Part shown: positions 52,331-62,868 of the stretch, piece after piece | Position numbering within the stretch: position 1 is the first letter of the stretch | Layout of the letters: every line of letters starts with the position of its first letter | From: Agrobacterium salinitolerans | GTDB lineage: Bacteria; Pseudomonadota; Alphaproteobacteria; Rhizobiales; Rhizobiaceae | Reading direction: 5' to 3' | NCBI RefSeq assembly: GCF_002008225.1 | Contig: NZ_MRDH01000006.1 | Span: 124,001-188,000 of the forward strand | Length of the DNA stretch: 64,000 nt | The notes under the pieces: generated by a model | The model's input: only the letters and a program-made list of their open reading frames with translations | Told to the model about the DNA's origin: nothing | Databases searched by the model: none | Position numbers and translations under genes: made by a program

Positions 52331-53101
52331 ATGCGGATTTTGCTGACCAATGACGACGGTATCCACGCCGAAGGTCTGGCGGTGCTGGAGCGTATCGCCC
52401 GCACGCTGTCCGACGATGTTTGGATCGTTGCGCCGGAGACAGACCAGAGCGGTCTCGCGCACTCGCTGACCTTGTCCGAACCGCTGCGGTTGCGAAAAGT
52501 TTCCGACAAGCATTTCGCGCTGCGCGGCACGCCGACCGATTGCGTCATCATGGGCATTCGCGAGGTTCTGCCCGAAAAGCCGGATCTGGTTCTTTCCGGC
52601 GTCAATGCTGGCGCCAACATGGCCGATGACGTGACATATTCCGGCACCATTGCCGGCGCCATCGAAGGCACGCTGCAGGGCGTGCGCTCCTTTGCGCTAA
52701 GCCAGGCCTTCAGCCATGCCGAAGGCCGTGTCGTGCCGTGGGAAGTGGCGGAGACCTATGCGCCCGATCTCATCCGCAAGCTAATCGATGTCGATCTGCC
52801 TGATGGCACCTTCCTCAACCTCAACTTCCCCAATTGTGCGCCCAAGGATGTGCAGGGCGTGTCTGTCACCGGGCAGGGCAAGCTCGATTTTGGCCTGACG
52901 GTGGAGGAACGGCAGGACGGTCGCGGTCTTCCCTACTACTGGCTGCGCTTCGGCGAGCGTCTCGGTACCTTCCGCGAAGGCACCGATATCCACGCTTTGA
53001 AACATGGCAAGATTTCCGTCACACCGCTCAAGCTTGACCTGACGGACTACACGGTGAAGGATCGGGTTGCGCAAGCACTTGGATTCGGAGTCGCCGATTG
53101 A
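52331..53101 (+). CDS. surE: 5'/3'-nucleotidase SurE
   Basis: A 256-residue survival protein. It starts [15 protein letters not shown] with the metal-binding D8-D9; [10 protein letters not shown] and [20 protein letters not shown] are the active-site loops. It dephosphorylates nucleoside monophosphates. CGGAGAGAGAACC precedes the ATG. Overlaps pcm by four bases. Confidence 0.97.
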   Translation: MRILLTNDDGIHAEGLAVLERIARTLSDDVWIVAPETDQSGLAHSLTLSEPLRLRKVSDKHFALRGTPTDCVIMGIREVLPEKPDLVLSGVNAGANMADDVTYSGTIAGAIEGTLQGVRSFALSQAFSHAEGRVVPWEVAETYAPDLIRKLIDVDLPDGTFLNLNFPNCAPKDVQGVSVTGQGKLDFGLTVEERQDGRGLPYYWLRFGERLGTFREGTDIHALKHGKISVTPLKLDLTDYTVKDRVAQALGFGVAD

Positions 53102-53751
53102 AATCCGCAATGGTCGAAAAGGAAGGTTTTGCCGCTCTCGTTCTCCGCTTAAGGGGTGAGGGGATTTCCGATCTCGACCTTCTGACGGCGGTCGAGCAGA
53201 CGCCGCGCTCGAAATTCGTGCCGCCGCAATTTGCGGCCGATGCCTATTCCAGCCGCACGATCCCGATCGACTGCGGCGCCTTCATGGAAGGCGCCGACAT
53301 GGCGGTGAAAATCCTTGCCCGACTGCAGCTGAAACCCGGCCAGCGTGTGCTGGAAATCGGCACGGGCAGCGGTTTCATGACGGCGATCATCGCTCGGCGG
53401 GTCGAACGCGTCTTTTCGCTGGAGCGTTACAGGACGCTGGTGCAGCGGGCGCAGAACTGTCTCGACGATCTCTCCATCCGCAATGTCGTCATCCGTCAGG
53501 CGGATGGCAGCAACGGCCTGGTGGGCGAGGGTACCTTCGACCGAATCGTCTCCACGGCGGCCTTCACCACCATGCCCCGCTTCTTTGCCGAACAGATCGT
53601 TTCAGGCGGCATGATGATCGCCCCGATCATTCTCGAAGACGAGCGTTGCGTGATGACGCGTTTCTCCAAGACCGGCAGCCGCTTCGAGAAGGAAGAACTG
53701 TTCGAGGCGCCTTACCTGCCGCTCAGCACGCATATTGCGCGTCATTTGTGA
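53098..53751 (+). CDS. pcm: Protein-L-isoaspartate O-methyltransferase
   Basis: A 217-residue repair methyltransferase. SAM motif [15 protein letters not shown] near residue 78, [12 protein letters not shown] and [10 protein letters not shown] early. I prefer the TTG start at 53098, because GGAG lies seven bases upstream and it overlaps the surE stop (TTGA); ATG 53110 has no ribosome site. Couples to surE as in many proteobacteria. Confidence 0.94.
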   Translation: MKSAMVEKEGFAALVLRLRGEGISDLDLLTAVEQTPRSKFVPPQFAADAYSSRTIPIDCGAFMEGADMAVKILARLQLKPGQRVLEIGTGSGFMTAIIARRVERVFSLERYRTLVQRAQNCLDDLSIRNVVIRQADGSNGLVGEGTFDRIVSTAAFTTMPRFFAEQIVSGGMMIAPIILEDERCVMTRFSKTGSRFEKEELFEAPYLPLSTHIARHL

Positions 53752-54050
53752 CGAAATGAAAATTTTGGAGACATTCCATCTTTGTCTCCTAATGTTCTGA
53801 ATTTCTGCAACTAACTGATTTTTAATATCATTATTGTTCCAACGTGACGCATTCTGTTTTCGTCATGGTTATCGAAGTGTCAAAAAAGCGCCAAGCGGCT
53901 TAACGTTTTAACGGCGTGGTAACACTAACGCGCTTTAATCATAAACATCGACGCATGGTTTTCCCACTTCGGGAAATGGGCCTTGCAAGAAGTGAAATTT
54001 GTGCCGGATCGGTCTCGATGCGGCGGGTTGGCGTCAGTGTAGATCGAGTC
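53752..54050 (+). promoter_or_regulatory. AT-rich region upstream of the NlpD-like gene
   Basis: About 300 bases, lower in GC than the rest. TTAACGTTTTAACGG (53899) resembles TTAA-type CtrA half-sites but lacks the seven-base spacing. No gene seen; the NlpD frame is open here, but codon pattern and start sites favour a later start. Confidence 0.35.
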
Positions 54051-55661
54051 ATGCGTATGAGACATTCGTCTAAAATCGGAAAATCAGTCGCAAAAATGTT
54101 CGCAGCGGCATTGCTGGCAAGCGTCGCAACGGGCTGTAGCTCGGATGCAACGCGGTTCAGCGGCCTCTTTTCCAGTGGACCGGATCAGATGACCACGGCG
54201 TCAATTCCTGCCCGTCAGGGCGGCGGTGCTTACGGGCAGGCCCCGGTGCCGCAGGGCGACATGAATGGCGGTTACGCCTCCGCCGCGCCGCAGGGCGGTT
54301 ATGCCAACCAGAACATGGCGGGCAATTCCTATCCGCAATCGGGCGGTTATGGCGGCGTTCAGCCTTCCATGGCCCGCTCGGCTTCGGCCTCTCCCGTGCA
54401 GCGATCCGAGTTGGCTGCGCCGACAGCTGTGGCAAGCCGCGATCCTTCGACCCGCAGCGAAGCCATGGCCCAGCCTTTCCCATCCGCCCAGCCCAAGGTC
54501 GTGCCGTCTCTTGCAGCGCCCGCCCGGCAGGCTGCCGCTCCCGCGGCCGACAATCTGACCACCGCAACGGTCCGCTCCGACAAGAACGGCTGGCACACGG
54601 ATGGCGCCGCCTCCGTGACCCTGCGTCCCGGCGAAAACATCGCGACGCTCTCCAACCGTTACGGCGTTCCGGAAAAGGAACTGCTGCGCGTCAACGGCCT
54701 GAAGACCGCATCCTCGGCACAGGCCGGCCAGTCGATCATCATTCCGAAGTTCGGTCAGGTCCGCAATGCCGCCAAGGATGCCGCCGGCAATATTGCGCTC
54801 AACCGCAATGGCGACCAGCCGACGCCGCTGCGTAGTCCCGAGGGGAACGTGGCTGTGCTGCCGTCGCAGGCCGCCGCCCGTGACAAGGTTTCCTCCGAAA
54901 CCGGCAAGCTGACGCCGCCCGGCGGCAAGCCGCTGCCGCCCACCGGCGGCTACAAGGTGCAGCCGGGCGACAGCCTGTCCAAGATCGCCCGCGCAAACGG
55001 CGTGTCGGTCGCCGCCCTCAAGGCGGCAAACGGTCTCAGCAACGAAAGCATCCGCGTCGGCCAGACGCTCAACATGCCCGGCGCTTCGACGGATGCCATC
55101 AAGACGGCTTCCGTTCCGGCCAAAGAAGCGGCCAAGCCGGTCGAAACCGCATCCGCCAAGCCTGAGCCCTACAAGGCACCGGCTGCTGCCGCGGCTCCGA
55201 CTGCGCCTGCCGCACCGGCCACCGCCAGTGTCAGCGACATCGAGAAAAAGGCCGACATGGCTTCCGTCGCACCGGAATCCACCGGCATCGGCAAATATCG
55301 CTGGCCGGTTCGCGGCGCGGTCATCAACAATTTCGGCGATAATGTCGAAGGCAGCCGCAACGATGGCATCAACATCTCCGTTCCGGAAGGCACGCCGATC
55401 AAGGCCGCCGAAAACGGTGTGGTCATCTATGCGGGCAACGGCCTGAAGCAGCTCGGCAACACGGTTCTCGTGCGCCATGACGACGGCAAGGTCACCGTTT
55501 ACGGCAACGCCGCCAATCTTGACGTGCAGCGCGGCCAGAAGGTTCAGCGCGGCCAGACCATCGCCACATCGGGCATGACCGGCAGCGCCAAGCGTCCGCA
55601 GGTTCACTTCGAAGTTCGCAAGGATGCGACGCCGGTGAACCCTTCCACTTTCCTTGAATAG
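54051..55661 (+). CDS. NlpD/DipM-like lipoprotein with LysM repeats and degenerate LytM domain
   Basis: About 536 residues. A lipoprotein signal ends at the lipobox cysteine (VATGCSS, C29 from this start). A Gly/Gln/Pro-rich linker precedes two LysM domains (about 200-245, LRPGENIATLSNRYGVPEKE, and 300-345, VQPGDSLSKIARANGVSVAA). The C-terminal M23/LytM domain lacks key catalytic residues: the HxxxD position reads NDGIN and the HxH motif reads QVHFEVR, so it is probably an amidase activator, not an enzyme. Alternative starts are 54018 and 54057. Follows surE-pcm. Confidence 0.88.
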   Translation: MRMRHSSKIGKSVAKMFAAALLASVATGCSSDATRFSGLFSSGPDQMTTASIPARQGGGAYGQAPVPQGDMNGGYASAAPQGGYANQNMAGNSYPQSGGYGGVQPSMARSASASPVQRSELAAPTAVASRDPSTRSEAMAQPFPSAQPKVVPSLAAPARQAAAPAADNLTTATVRSDKNGWHTDGAASVTLRPGENIATLSNRYGVPEKELLRVNGLKTASSAQAGQSIIIPKFGQVRNAAKDAAGNIALNRNGDQPTPLRSPEGNVAVLPSQAAARDKVSSETGKLTPPGGKPLPPTGGYKVQPGDSLSKIARANGVSVAALKAANGLSNESIRVGQTLNMPGASTDAIKTASVPAKEAAKPVETASAKPEPYKAPAAAAAPTAPAAPATASVSDIEKKADMASVAPESTGIGKYRWPVRGAVINNFGDNVEGSRNDGINISVPEGTPIKAAENGVVIYAGNGLKQLGNTVLVRHDDGKVTVYGNAANLDVQRGQKVQRGQTIATSGMTGSAKRPQVHFEVRKDATPVNPSTFLE

Positions 55662-55685
55662 GTATTGCGTCTCAAGGAATGATGA

Positions 55686-55710
55686 AGCCGGGTGATGAGC
55701 CCGGCTTTTT
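55686..55710 (+). terminator. Terminator after the NlpD-like gene
   Basis: AGCCGGG / CCCGGCT arms with a six-base loop and TTTTT. Confidence 0.88.
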
Positions 55711-55756
55711 CATTTTTTGGCTTGATGACGGAGGAGAGGAGGCGGCGGAAACGTCG

Positions 55757-56272
55757 CTACTGCCTCACCAGTCCCACCGTCTTCTCGATGAAATCGGCAA
55801 TGGCGCCGGTATCGTCGAGATCGAAAACGGGCAACGTCGTGTCCGCCACGTCATGATCGGCAGCAATGGCGATTATATGCGGATCGAGCGGCGCGAGCGG
55901 TTCGGTCTTGGCCGCGTCCAGTCGGCGCGCCTCGATCTTCGGCACCGGCTCGTATTTATAACCCTCGATCAGCACGAGATCGCAGGGGGCGAGGCGGGAG
56001 AGGATGTCCTCGAAGGAGGGTTCCGGTTCGCCGCGCAATTCATGCATGATGGCGAAGCGGGTGCCGGAGACGATGGTGACTTCGTGCGCGCCGGCCTGCC
56101 GGTGACGCCAGCTATCCGCCCCGACCTTGTCGATATCGAAATCATGATGGGCGTGCTTGATGGTGGAGACGCGGTAGCCGCGCGCCGTCAGCTCGGTGAC
56201 GATACGGACCGCAAGGCCGGTCTTGCCCGAGTTTTTCCAGCCGGCGATGCCGAAGACCTTTTGTGCCGTCAT
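55757..56272 (-). CDS. mobB: Molybdopterin-guanine dinucleotide biosynthesis adaptor protein
   Basis: A 171-residue P-loop GTPase starting [20 protein letters not shown] (Walker A GWKNSGKT), with [12 protein letters not shown] and LVLIEGYK. It assists MobA in attaching GMP to molybdopterin. Overlaps mobA by ATGA, last gene of the leftward unit. Confidence 0.95.
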   Translation of the reverse strand: MTAQKVFGIAGWKNSGKTGLAVRIVTELTARGYRVSTIKHAHHDFDIDKVGADSWRHRQAGAHEVTIVSGTRFAIMHELRGEPEPSFEDILSRLAPCDLVLIEGYKYEPVPKIEARRLDAAKTEPLAPLDPHIIAIAADHDVADTTLPVFDLDDTGAIADFIEKTVGLVRQ

Positions 56273-56895
56273 TGCTCCAGCTTCTCCAGATAGCTGCGCG
56301 CCAGCGCCAGTTCATCCGGCGTGTTGATGTTGAAGAACGGATCGAGGCTGCCCTTTGCCGTTTCCAGCGGCGGGAAGGCCACGCCGATGGTGACGTGCCG
56401 GGCCAGATAGGCGCGGATGCGCCGGTTTTCATCTTTCGTCAGCCAGTCCTCGAGATCATCGGCAAGCGCTACCGGCCACAGCGCAAAAACCGGGTGAAGC
56501 TGGCCGCTGGAGGCGGCGATGACGATTGCATCGTCTGACAGGTGTTCGCAAAGCCGCGCCACGAGATCGTTCGGGAAAAACGGGCTGTCGGCGGGCGCGG
56601 TCAGGAAGTGACTGACCGCGCCCTCACGATGCTGGAAATGGCGCATGCCGGCCAGAATGCCGGCAAGCGGTCCGGCATGGCCGCTCAGCGTATCTCGAAG
56701 CAGCGGCAGGCCGAAACTCTCCGCCCAGCCATTGGCGGCATTGATGGTGACGTCTGACACCTGCCGTGCGATGCGGTTGATGACATGGGAGATGAGGGGC
56801 GTATCGCCCAATTGCACCATCGCCTTGTTGCTGCCCATGCGCCGCGAAAGCCCGCCGGCGAGCACAAGACCTGGTATTTCGAAAGGGGCCGTCAT
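56269..56895 (-). CDS. mobA: Molybdenum cofactor guanylyltransferase
   Basis: A 208-residue nucleotidyltransferase with the [20 protein letters not shown] motif (LAGGxSxRMGxxK), [10 protein letters not shown] and a C-terminal [13 protein letters not shown]. It makes Mo-bis-MGD for the DMSO-reductase type enzymes. Overlaps the MFS gene upstream and mobB downstream by four bases. Confidence 0.95.
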   Translation of the reverse strand: MTAPFEIPGLVLAGGLSRRMGSNKAMVQLGDTPLISHVINRIARQVSDVTINAANGWAESFGLPLLRDTLSGHAGPLAGILAGMRHFQHREGAVSHFLTAPADSPFFPNDLVARLCEHLSDDAIVIAASSGQLHPVFALWPVALADDLEDWLTKDENRRIRAYLARHVTIGVAFPPLETAKGSLDPFFNINTPDELALARSYLEKLEQ

Positions 56896-58091
56896 TCCCG
56901 CTGTTCCTGCAGCCTTACGACATGGGTGGTGAGGAGGGCGACAAGGCCGGTCGCCAGCATCACCAGAAGAAGCGGCCAGGTTCCGTCCTCCCTGGACAGG
57001 ACCGAGGAGGCGAGCACCGAGAGCGCTGCGCCGCCGCCGATGGTCATCGCGCCGCCGAGGCCGGAGGCGGAGCCGGCCAGATGCGGTTGGACGCTGACCA
57101 TGCCGGCATTGGCGCTCGGCAGTGTCACGCCGTTACCGACGCCGATCAAGGCAAGCGGCACGAAAAACGCATAGGCGCTTTCCGCCCCGGCGGAGATCAG
57201 CAGCATGGTCGTTACGATGCCGGCAATGGCGATGACATTGCCCGACAGCATCATGCGGGTAATGCCGATTTCGCTGGCATAACGACCGGAGATGAAGTTG
57301 CCGAGCATGTAACCGCTGGCCATGAAGAAGAATTGCAGGCCGAGCATGGCCGGGGCGAGCCCGTAAAGCACGCTGCCGACAAAGGGCGCGCCGCCGAGGA
57401 AGGAGAAGAACATGCCGGACGAGAAGGTCGAGGTCAGCGCATAACCCCAGAAGAGCGGAGAGCGCAGAAGTTCCGGCCAGGCGTGAAACTGCTGCGAAAA
57501 GCTCGCCGATTTATTATGGTTGGTTTCACCGAGATCGAACCAGGCGAGCACCAGAATGCCGACGCCGAGCAGGGAGAGGAGGGCGAAGCTCGACTGCCAG
57601 CCGGAAATGTCGTTGAGCAGCCCGCCAACCGTCGGCCCCACCATCGGCACCACGGACATGCCCATGGTCACGTAGCCGATCATCGAGGCTGCCTGTTCCA
57701 TCGGCACCATGTCGCGCACGATGGCGCGCGCCAGCACGAAGCCGGAAACGACTGCTGCCTGCGCAACGCGCCCGATCATGAAGACGGTGATGTTGGGCGC
57801 GAGCATGCAGCCGAGCGTTGCGACGATCATGATGGCGATGCTGGCCAGCATGACCGGGCGGCGCCCGAAAAGATCGGAAAGCGGGCCGATGATGAGCTGC
57901 AGGCAGGCGGTGGCGGCAAGATAACCCGAAACGGCAAATTGCATCACCGCGTAGTCGGTCTCGAAATAAACCGCCATGGCCGCAAGCGAGGGCAGGAACA
58001 CATTCATGCACAGCGCCGCAACGCCGGCGATGACGACCAGCGTGATGATGTGCGGCGGTGTGGTCCTGTCCAGAAAACGGCCGCTGTTCAT
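56892..58091 (-). CDS. Bcr/CflA-type major facilitator efflux transporter
   Basis: A 399-residue, twelve-helix MFS protein. The N-terminal half keeps the Bcr/CflA pattern: [34 protein letters not shown] (MFS motif A) and the ARAIVRDMV motif of the family. Drug or metabolite export is likely. Its stop overlaps mobA, an unusual partner, and only one base separates it from the DMT gene upstream. Confidence 0.9.
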   Translation of the reverse strand: MNSGRFLDRTTPPHIITLVVIAGVAALCMNVFLPSLAAMAVYFETDYAVMQFAVSGYLAATACLQLIIGPLSDLFGRRPVMLASIAIMIVATLGCMLAPNITVFMIGRVAQAAVVSGFVLARAIVRDMVPMEQAASMIGYVTMGMSVVPMVGPTVGGLLNDISGWQSSFALLSLLGVGILVLAWFDLGETNHNKSASFSQQFHAWPELLRSPLFWGYALTSTFSSGMFFSFLGGAPFVGSVLYGLAPAMLGLQFFFMASGYMLGNFISGRYASEIGITRMMLSGNVIAIAGIVTTMLLISAGAESAYAFFVPLALIGVGNGVTLPSANAGMVSVQPHLAGSASGLGGAMTIGGGAALSVLASSVLSREDGTWPLLLVMLATGLVALLTTHVVRLQEQRE

Positions 58092-58092
58092 A

Positions 58093-59061
58093 TCATTCTC
58101 CAGCCTCGCCCGTTACGGCAGCTTTCGTAACGGAAGCCGGCCGTACCGTGGTCGCGGCGGTTGGGGTGGCGGCCGCGCGCTTGGCCATCTGCGAGCGCTT
58201 GCGCAGGCTTTCGCGGTAGAAGGTGTAGAGGCCCGAACCGATGACGATCAGGGCGCCGACGATGGTATAATTGTCGATTTTTTCATTGAAGAAGAATACG
58301 CCGATCATGAAACCCCAGAGCAGGCTGGTGTAACGGAACGGCGCGACGAAGGAGATTTCGCCCGATCTCATGGCGAGAATGATCGCCTGATAGCCCACCA
58401 GCACCAGGATGGCGGAACCGGCGAGATGTGAGAGGATCATAAAATTCATCGGCTGCCAGCCGCCGAAGGGCACGATCAGCAGGCCGCCCACCGCCATATT
58501 GACGAAAGCGGTGATGACGGTGATGGCGAGCGAGGGCACATCGGCATACATTTTCCGCGTCAGCAGATCGCGCGCGGCGGTGACGGCGAGCGATGCGACG
58601 ACCAGAAGCGCCCCCGGCGTGAAGCCTTCCGGGCCGGGCCTGATGATGACGAGCACGCCGATAAAGCCGACGATGATCGCCATCCAGCGTCGCCAGCCCA
58701 CCGGCTCGCGCAGAAACAGCGCCGCACCCAGCGTCACCACCAGGGGCAGGGACTGCAATATGGCCGAGGCATTGGAAAATCCGATGAGGCCGAGCGCCGT
58801 CAGATAGAGCACGGCCGCAGTCACTTCGCAGATACAGCGCAGGATGATGATGGGGCGCATGAGGGTTTTCAGCGGCCGGAGCGCACCGAAATGGCGGGCG
58901 GCGATGTAGATCAGCACCACCGTTATGATGCCGCGGACGAACATGATCTGGCCGGTGTTGATATAGGGGGTGACGGATTTCGTCAGGGCGTCATTGGCCG
59001 TGAAGCTTGCCATGGCGAGCGCCATGAAAAGGGCGCCGCGCGTATTGTCCGTCAATGCCAT
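58093..59061 (-). CDS. EamA/DMT-family transporter
   Basis: A 322-residue protein of ten helices in two EamA repeats (starts MALTDNTRGALFMALAMASF; second repeat from about 150). The C-terminal tail is basic and Ala/Thr-rich. These carriers export small metabolites. The start at 59061 follows TTTTGGA; an upstream in-frame start would add 36 atypical residues. One base separates it from the MFS gene, so they form one operon with mobA and mobB. Confidence 0.88.
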   Translation of the reverse strand: MALTDNTRGALFMALAMASFTANDALTKSVTPYINTGQIMFVRGIITVVLIYIAARHFGALRPLKTLMRPIIILRCICEVTAAVLYLTALGLIGFSNASAILQSLPLVVTLGAALFLREPVGWRRWMAIIVGFIGVLVIIRPGPEGFTPGALLVVASLAVTAARDLLTRKMYADVPSLAITVITAFVNMAVGGLLIVPFGGWQPMNFMILSHLAGSAILVLVGYQAIILAMRSGEISFVAPFRYTSLLWGFMIGVFFFNEKIDNYTIVGALIVIGSGLYTFYRESLRKRSQMAKRAAATPTAATTVRPASVTKAAVTGEAGE

Positions 59062-59232
59062 TCCAAAATATCCCAGACCATGCGCGGTTTTCCCGGCCGC
59101 CCTTTCGGGGCGATTTGGGCCGCCTTTCGGGCGTGACCACGCATTCCTCCATGCAAAGAGACGTGGCACGCCACAGCCGGCATTTCAACCGTTTATATGG
59201 GTGGGTGGACGAGAAACAGTTTCAGCCTTCGC

Positions 59233-60282
59233 TCAGCCGCCGGTCACGCTCATATGGCGGGAGACGGCAGGCCGGTTGTGGGTGCGGTCGATGATGAAAT
59301 CATGCCCTTTCGGCTTGCGCAGAAGGGCTTCATCGATGGCGCTGGAAAGATAGGCGTCACTGTCGGAGGCGCGCAGCGCGGTGCGCAGGTCGGCGGCGTC
59401 ATCCTGGCCCAGGCACATATAAAGCGTGCCGGTGCATGTGAGGCGGACGCGATTGCAGCTTTCGCAGAAATTATGCGTCATCGGCGTGATGAAGCCGAGC
59501 CGGCCTCCGGTTTCCTTCACCGTCACGTAACGGGCGGGACCGCCGGTCTGGTAATCGCTGTCGATCAGCGTGAAGCTCTTTTCCAGATCGGCACGCAACT
59601 GCGAAAGCGGCAGGTAGCGGTCTGTCCGGTCTTCCTCGATCTCCCCCATCGGCATGGTTTCGATGACCGTCAGGTCCATGCCTCGACCATGGGCAAAACG
59701 CATGAGATCGGGAATCTCGGCGTCGTTGAAGTCCTTCAGCGCCACCGCGTTCAGCTTGACCTTGATGCCCGCGGCCTGGGCGGCGTCGAGCCCCTCCATG
59801 ACGCGGTCGAGATCGCCCCAGCGGGTGATATGGCGGAACTTATCGCGATCGAGCGTATCGAGCGACACGTTGATGCGGCGCACCCCGCAATGGGCAAGCT
59901 CGTCGGCAAATTTGGCGAGCTGTGAGCCGTTTGTCGTCAGCGTCAGCTCTTCCAGCATACCGGTTTCAATGTGGCGGCCAAGGTTTCTCACCAGCGACAT
60001 GATGTTCTTGCGCACCAGCGGTTCACCGCCGGTCAGCCTCAGCTTGCGCACGCCGCGCGTTATGAAGACGGAACAGAGCCGGTCCAGTTCTTCAAGCGTC
60101 AGAAGATCCTTCTTGGGCAGGAAGGTCATGTGCTCGGACATGCAATAGGTACAGCGGAAATCGCAGCGGTCGGTGACCGAGACACGCAGATAGGTGATGG
60201 AGCGACCGAAAGGGTCCACCATCGGTGTGCTGTTTTCCGTCAGGGTTTTCGCCTTTTCAAGCGAACCGGAGAAACCGTTCAC
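59233..60282 (-). CDS. moaA: GTP 3',8-cyclase (molybdenum cofactor biosynthesis A)
   Basis: A 349-residue radical SAM enzyme that starts cofactor synthesis from GTP. First cluster: C40, C44, C47 ([12 protein letters not shown]); second cluster in the C-terminal [25 protein letters not shown] and the C-terminal GG are present. I chose the GTG at 60282, with GGATGGAGAC upstream; a GTG at 60315 is the other choice. It is 171 bases upstream of the DMT-MFS-mobA-mobB unit in the same direction. Confidence 0.95.
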   Translation of the reverse strand: MNGFSGSLEKAKTLTENSTPMVDPFGRSITYLRVSVTDRCDFRCTYCMSEHMTFLPKKDLLTLEELDRLCSVFITRGVRKLRLTGGEPLVRKNIMSLVRNLGRHIETGMLEELTLTTNGSQLAKFADELAHCGVRRINVSLDTLDRDKFRHITRWGDLDRVMEGLDAAQAAGIKVKLNAVALKDFNDAEIPDLMRFAHGRGMDLTVIETMPMGEIEEDRTDRYLPLSQLRADLEKSFTLIDSDYQTGGPARYVTVKETGGRLGFITPMTHNFCESCNRVRLTCTGTLYMCLGQDDAADLRTALRASDSDAYLSSAIDEALLRKPKGHDFIIDRTHNRPAVSRHMSVTGG

Positions 60283-60414
60283 GTCTCCATCCTCACTGCC
60301 CCTCGCGCCTGGCACACACGCCGAATGTGTGCTCTATCAGGTGATGTAGTGGCTTGCCTATCGTGAGGCAAGTTCGTAATTCTGACGCATATGACGAGCT
60401 TGCGGAAGTGAAAA

Positions 60415-60783
60415 ATGAGTGATGCCTGGCCTACCGAGCTGCTTGTGTCAAAAGACCGGCGCGAACTGACCGTCTCTTTTGATGACGGCAGCGTTTACCG
60501 TCTCCGAGCCGAGATGCTGCGCGTCCTTTCTCCCTCGGCCGAAGTGCAGGGCCACGGGCCGGGGCAAAAGGTCACGGTGCCCGGAAAACGCGATGTCGCC
60601 ATCCGCTCCATGGTCGCGACCGGCAATTATGCGGTGCGCATCATCTTTGACGATGGCCACGATAGCGGCATCTACACCTGGAAATATCTGAAGGAACTGG
60701 GCGAGACCGGCGATGGGCTGTTTGCGGATTATGAGCGGGAGCTCGCCGAAAAGGGCTTGAGCAGAGAGCCGCGATACCGGTAG
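60415..60783 (+). CDS. DUF971 (gamma-butyrobetaine hydroxylase N-terminal-like) protein
   Basis: A 122-residue protein: WPTELLVSKDRRELTVSFDD, then LRAEMLRVLSPSAEVQGHGP and DDGHDSGIYTWKYLKELG, the DUF971 pattern shared with the N-terminal domain of gamma-butyrobetaine hydroxylases. Stand-alone forms often occur near molybdenum or Fe-S genes, as here beside moaA (divergent). Possibly a cluster or cofactor handling protein. Confidence 0.9.
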   Translation: MSDAWPTELLVSKDRRELTVSFDDGSVYRLRAEMLRVLSPSAEVQGHGPGQKVTVPGKRDVAIRSMVATGNYAVRIIFDDGHDSGIYTWKYLKELGETGDGLFADYERELAEKGLSREPRYR

Positions 60784-60806
60784 ACGGACGCAAGGCCTGC
60801 GGCCCC

Positions 60807-60840
60807 ACCCTCATTCCTGTGACAAGCACACCAATGAGGG
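60807..60840. repeat. Short interspersed palindrome (CCTCATTCCTGTGAC type), copy 1
   Basis: Inverted CCCTCATT/AATGAGGG arms around CCTGTGACAAGCACACC. A second copy lies at 63536-63569. Confidence 0.7.
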
Positions 60841-61002
60841 GAGGAGGACAGCGGCATCCGAGGATCGCATGCCCTGAGCGACAAATAACCCGTTGAATCT
60901 GTGCATCGTCCTTCAGTAAAATCGTTTTCGCTTTTCACGCCGATGCGCTAGGAAGTGAGGGAGGGAACACCCTCGTCTTATCGATTTTCAGCGGGGTGGC
61001 GT

Positions 61003-62814
61003 GTGGCTGTAGAAGCGAACGGGAATGATCTGGCCCAGGTGGTCGTGCTTCTGGCGGCCGGCGTTATCGCTGCGCCGATCTTCAAGCGCATCGGCCTCGG
61101 TTCGGTGCTCGGTTATCTGGCCGCCGGTCTGGTGATCGGGCCTTACGGTCTCGGTTTTTTCTCCGATTCGCAGGCCATTTTGCATATAGCGGAACTCGGC
61201 GTGGTGATGTTCCTGTTCATCATCGGCCTTGAGATGCAACCGTCGCGGCTGTGGTCGATGCGGCAGGATATTTTCGGGCTGGGTGCGCTTCAGGTGCTAG
61301 TCTGCATGGCCGGCCTGACATTGATCGGGGTCGGTCTCGGTTTTCCCGTCATCATGTCGTTCGTTGCCGGCACCGGTTTCGTGCTGACCTCGACGGCCAT
61401 CGTCATGCAGATGCTGCAGGAGCGCAACAGCATGTCGAGCCTGAAAGGGCAGCGTATCATCGCCATTCTGCTGTTTGAGGATCTGGCCATCGTGCCGCTG
61501 CTGGCGCTTGTCGCTTTCCTCGGTTCGGGCGGCGAACACGTCACGGCATCGGAGCGCTGGGCTTCCGTCGGCATCGCGCTTGCTGCCGTCGGTGCGCTCA
61601 TCCTCGCCGGGCGTTATCTGCTCAACCCGTTCTTCCGCCTGCTGGCGGCCTCCGGCGCGCGCGAGGTGATGACGGCCGCCGCGCTGCTGGTGGTGCTGGG
61701 TTCAGCGCTTCTGATGCAGGTCAGCGGCCTTTCCATGGCCATGGGGGCCTTTCTCGCCGGCGTGCTGCTGTCGGAATCCTCCTTCCGCCATCAGCTGGAA
61801 GCGGATATCGAGCCGTTTCGCGGCATTCTGCTCGGCCTGTTTTTCCTCGGTGTCGGCATGGCGATCGATCTTGCCGTCATTGCCTCCAGCTGGCAGCTCG
61901 TGGTCATCAGCGTTGTGGGCTATATGCTGCTCAAGGCCTTCCTGATCTATGGCGTGGCGCGGGCGCTCGGCACCACCCGGCGCGAAAGCCTGGAACGGGC
62001 GGTGCTGATGGCGCAGGGCGGCGAATTCGCCTTCGTGCTCTATTCGGCTGCCGTCAGCGCTGGCATTCTCGACCGGGAGGCGAACGCCATCCTGACGGCG
62101 ACCATCATCATCTCCATGGTGCTGACGCCGCTGATGGTCATCCTGCATGACCGGCTGGTGCCGGCGGCGGTTCCCAATACCGACGATCTCGACGTGCCTG
62201 AAAATGTCGAGGGCAGCATTCTGCTGATCGGCTTCGGCCGTTTCGGCCAGATCGTCAGCCAGCCGCTTCTGGCGCGCGGTTATACGCTGTCGCTGATCGA
62301 CAAGGACGCCGACTTCGTGCGCGATGCGGCGGAATTCGGCTTCAAGGTCTATTATGGCGACGGTTCGCGGGCGGAAATCCTGCATGCCGCCGGTGCCAGC
62401 ACGGCGCGCGCGGTACTTATTTGCGTCGATGACAAGGAAGCTGCTGTGCGGATCGCAGAGATCGTCAAACACGAATTTCCGCTGGTTCCGGTTCTCGCCC
62501 GTGCTTACGACCGCGGCCATGCCATCGATCTGCTGAAAGCCGGCGTCGACTACCAGATCCGCGAGACGCTGGAATCGGCGCTGAATTTCAGCGAGGAAGT
62601 GCTGGGCGCCATGGGCGAGGAGCGGGAAGACGCCGCACGTCTGGTGGAGGAATTCCGCGACCGCGATGAAGAGCGTTTCGCCATGGAAGTCGTCGGCGGC
62701 ATCTATGCCGGCCGTTCGCTGATCCGCGGCAACGCCCAGCCGGCCGATCTCGTGGCCGCCCGCACCGCGCGCGAGCGGGCAGAGCGGGAAAAGGCGGAAG
62801 CCGCAGAGGAATAG
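61003..62814 (+). CDS. Kef/CPA2-type monovalent cation:proton antiporter with TrkA-N domain
   Basis: About 603 residues. Twelve to thirteen membrane helices (residues 8-385; GLGSVLGYLAAGLVIGPYGL and GTGFVLTSTAIVMQML are CPA2 signatures), then a TrkA-N (RCK) NAD-binding domain at about 404 (ILLIGFGRFGQIVSQPLLAR) and a charged helical tail. Likely glutathione- or NAD-gated K+ efflux, YbaL/KefB-like. The GTG at 61003 is preferred over a GTG at 60955, whose ribosome site is too close. Confidence 0.9.
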   Translation: MAVEANGNDLAQVVVLLAAGVIAAPIFKRIGLGSVLGYLAAGLVIGPYGLGFFSDSQAILHIAELGVVMFLFIIGLEMQPSRLWSMRQDIFGLGALQVLVCMAGLTLIGVGLGFPVIMSFVAGTGFVLTSTAIVMQMLQERNSMSSLKGQRIIAILLFEDLAIVPLLALVAFLGSGGEHVTASERWASVGIALAAVGALILAGRYLLNPFFRLLAASGAREVMTAAALLVVLGSALLMQVSGLSMAMGAFLAGVLLSESSFRHQLEADIEPFRGILLGLFFLGVGMAIDLAVIASSWQLVVISVVGYMLLKAFLIYGVARALGTTRRESLERAVLMAQGGEFAFVLYSAAVSAGILDREANAILTATIIISMVLTPLMVILHDRLVPAAVPNTDDLDVPENVEGSILLIGFGRFGQIVSQPLLARGYTLSLIDKDADFVRDAAEFGFKVYYGDGSRAEILHAAGASTARAVLICVDDKEAAVRIAEIVKHEFPLVPVLARAYDRGHAIDLLKAGVDYQIRETLESALNFSEEVLGAMGEEREDAARLVEEFRDRDEERFAMEVVGGIYAGRSLIRGNAQPADLVAARTARERAEREKAEAAEE

Positions 62815-62868
62815 GACGCCCCGGTCTTTCGGCGGCGACAGAGGCAATTGGCAGGGATAGGAACGGAC

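Noticed and set aside
53899-53913. CtrA site (TTAA-N7-TTAA) upstream of the NlpD-like gene
   Set aside because: The two TTAA units are separated by only four bases, so it does not fit the consensus.
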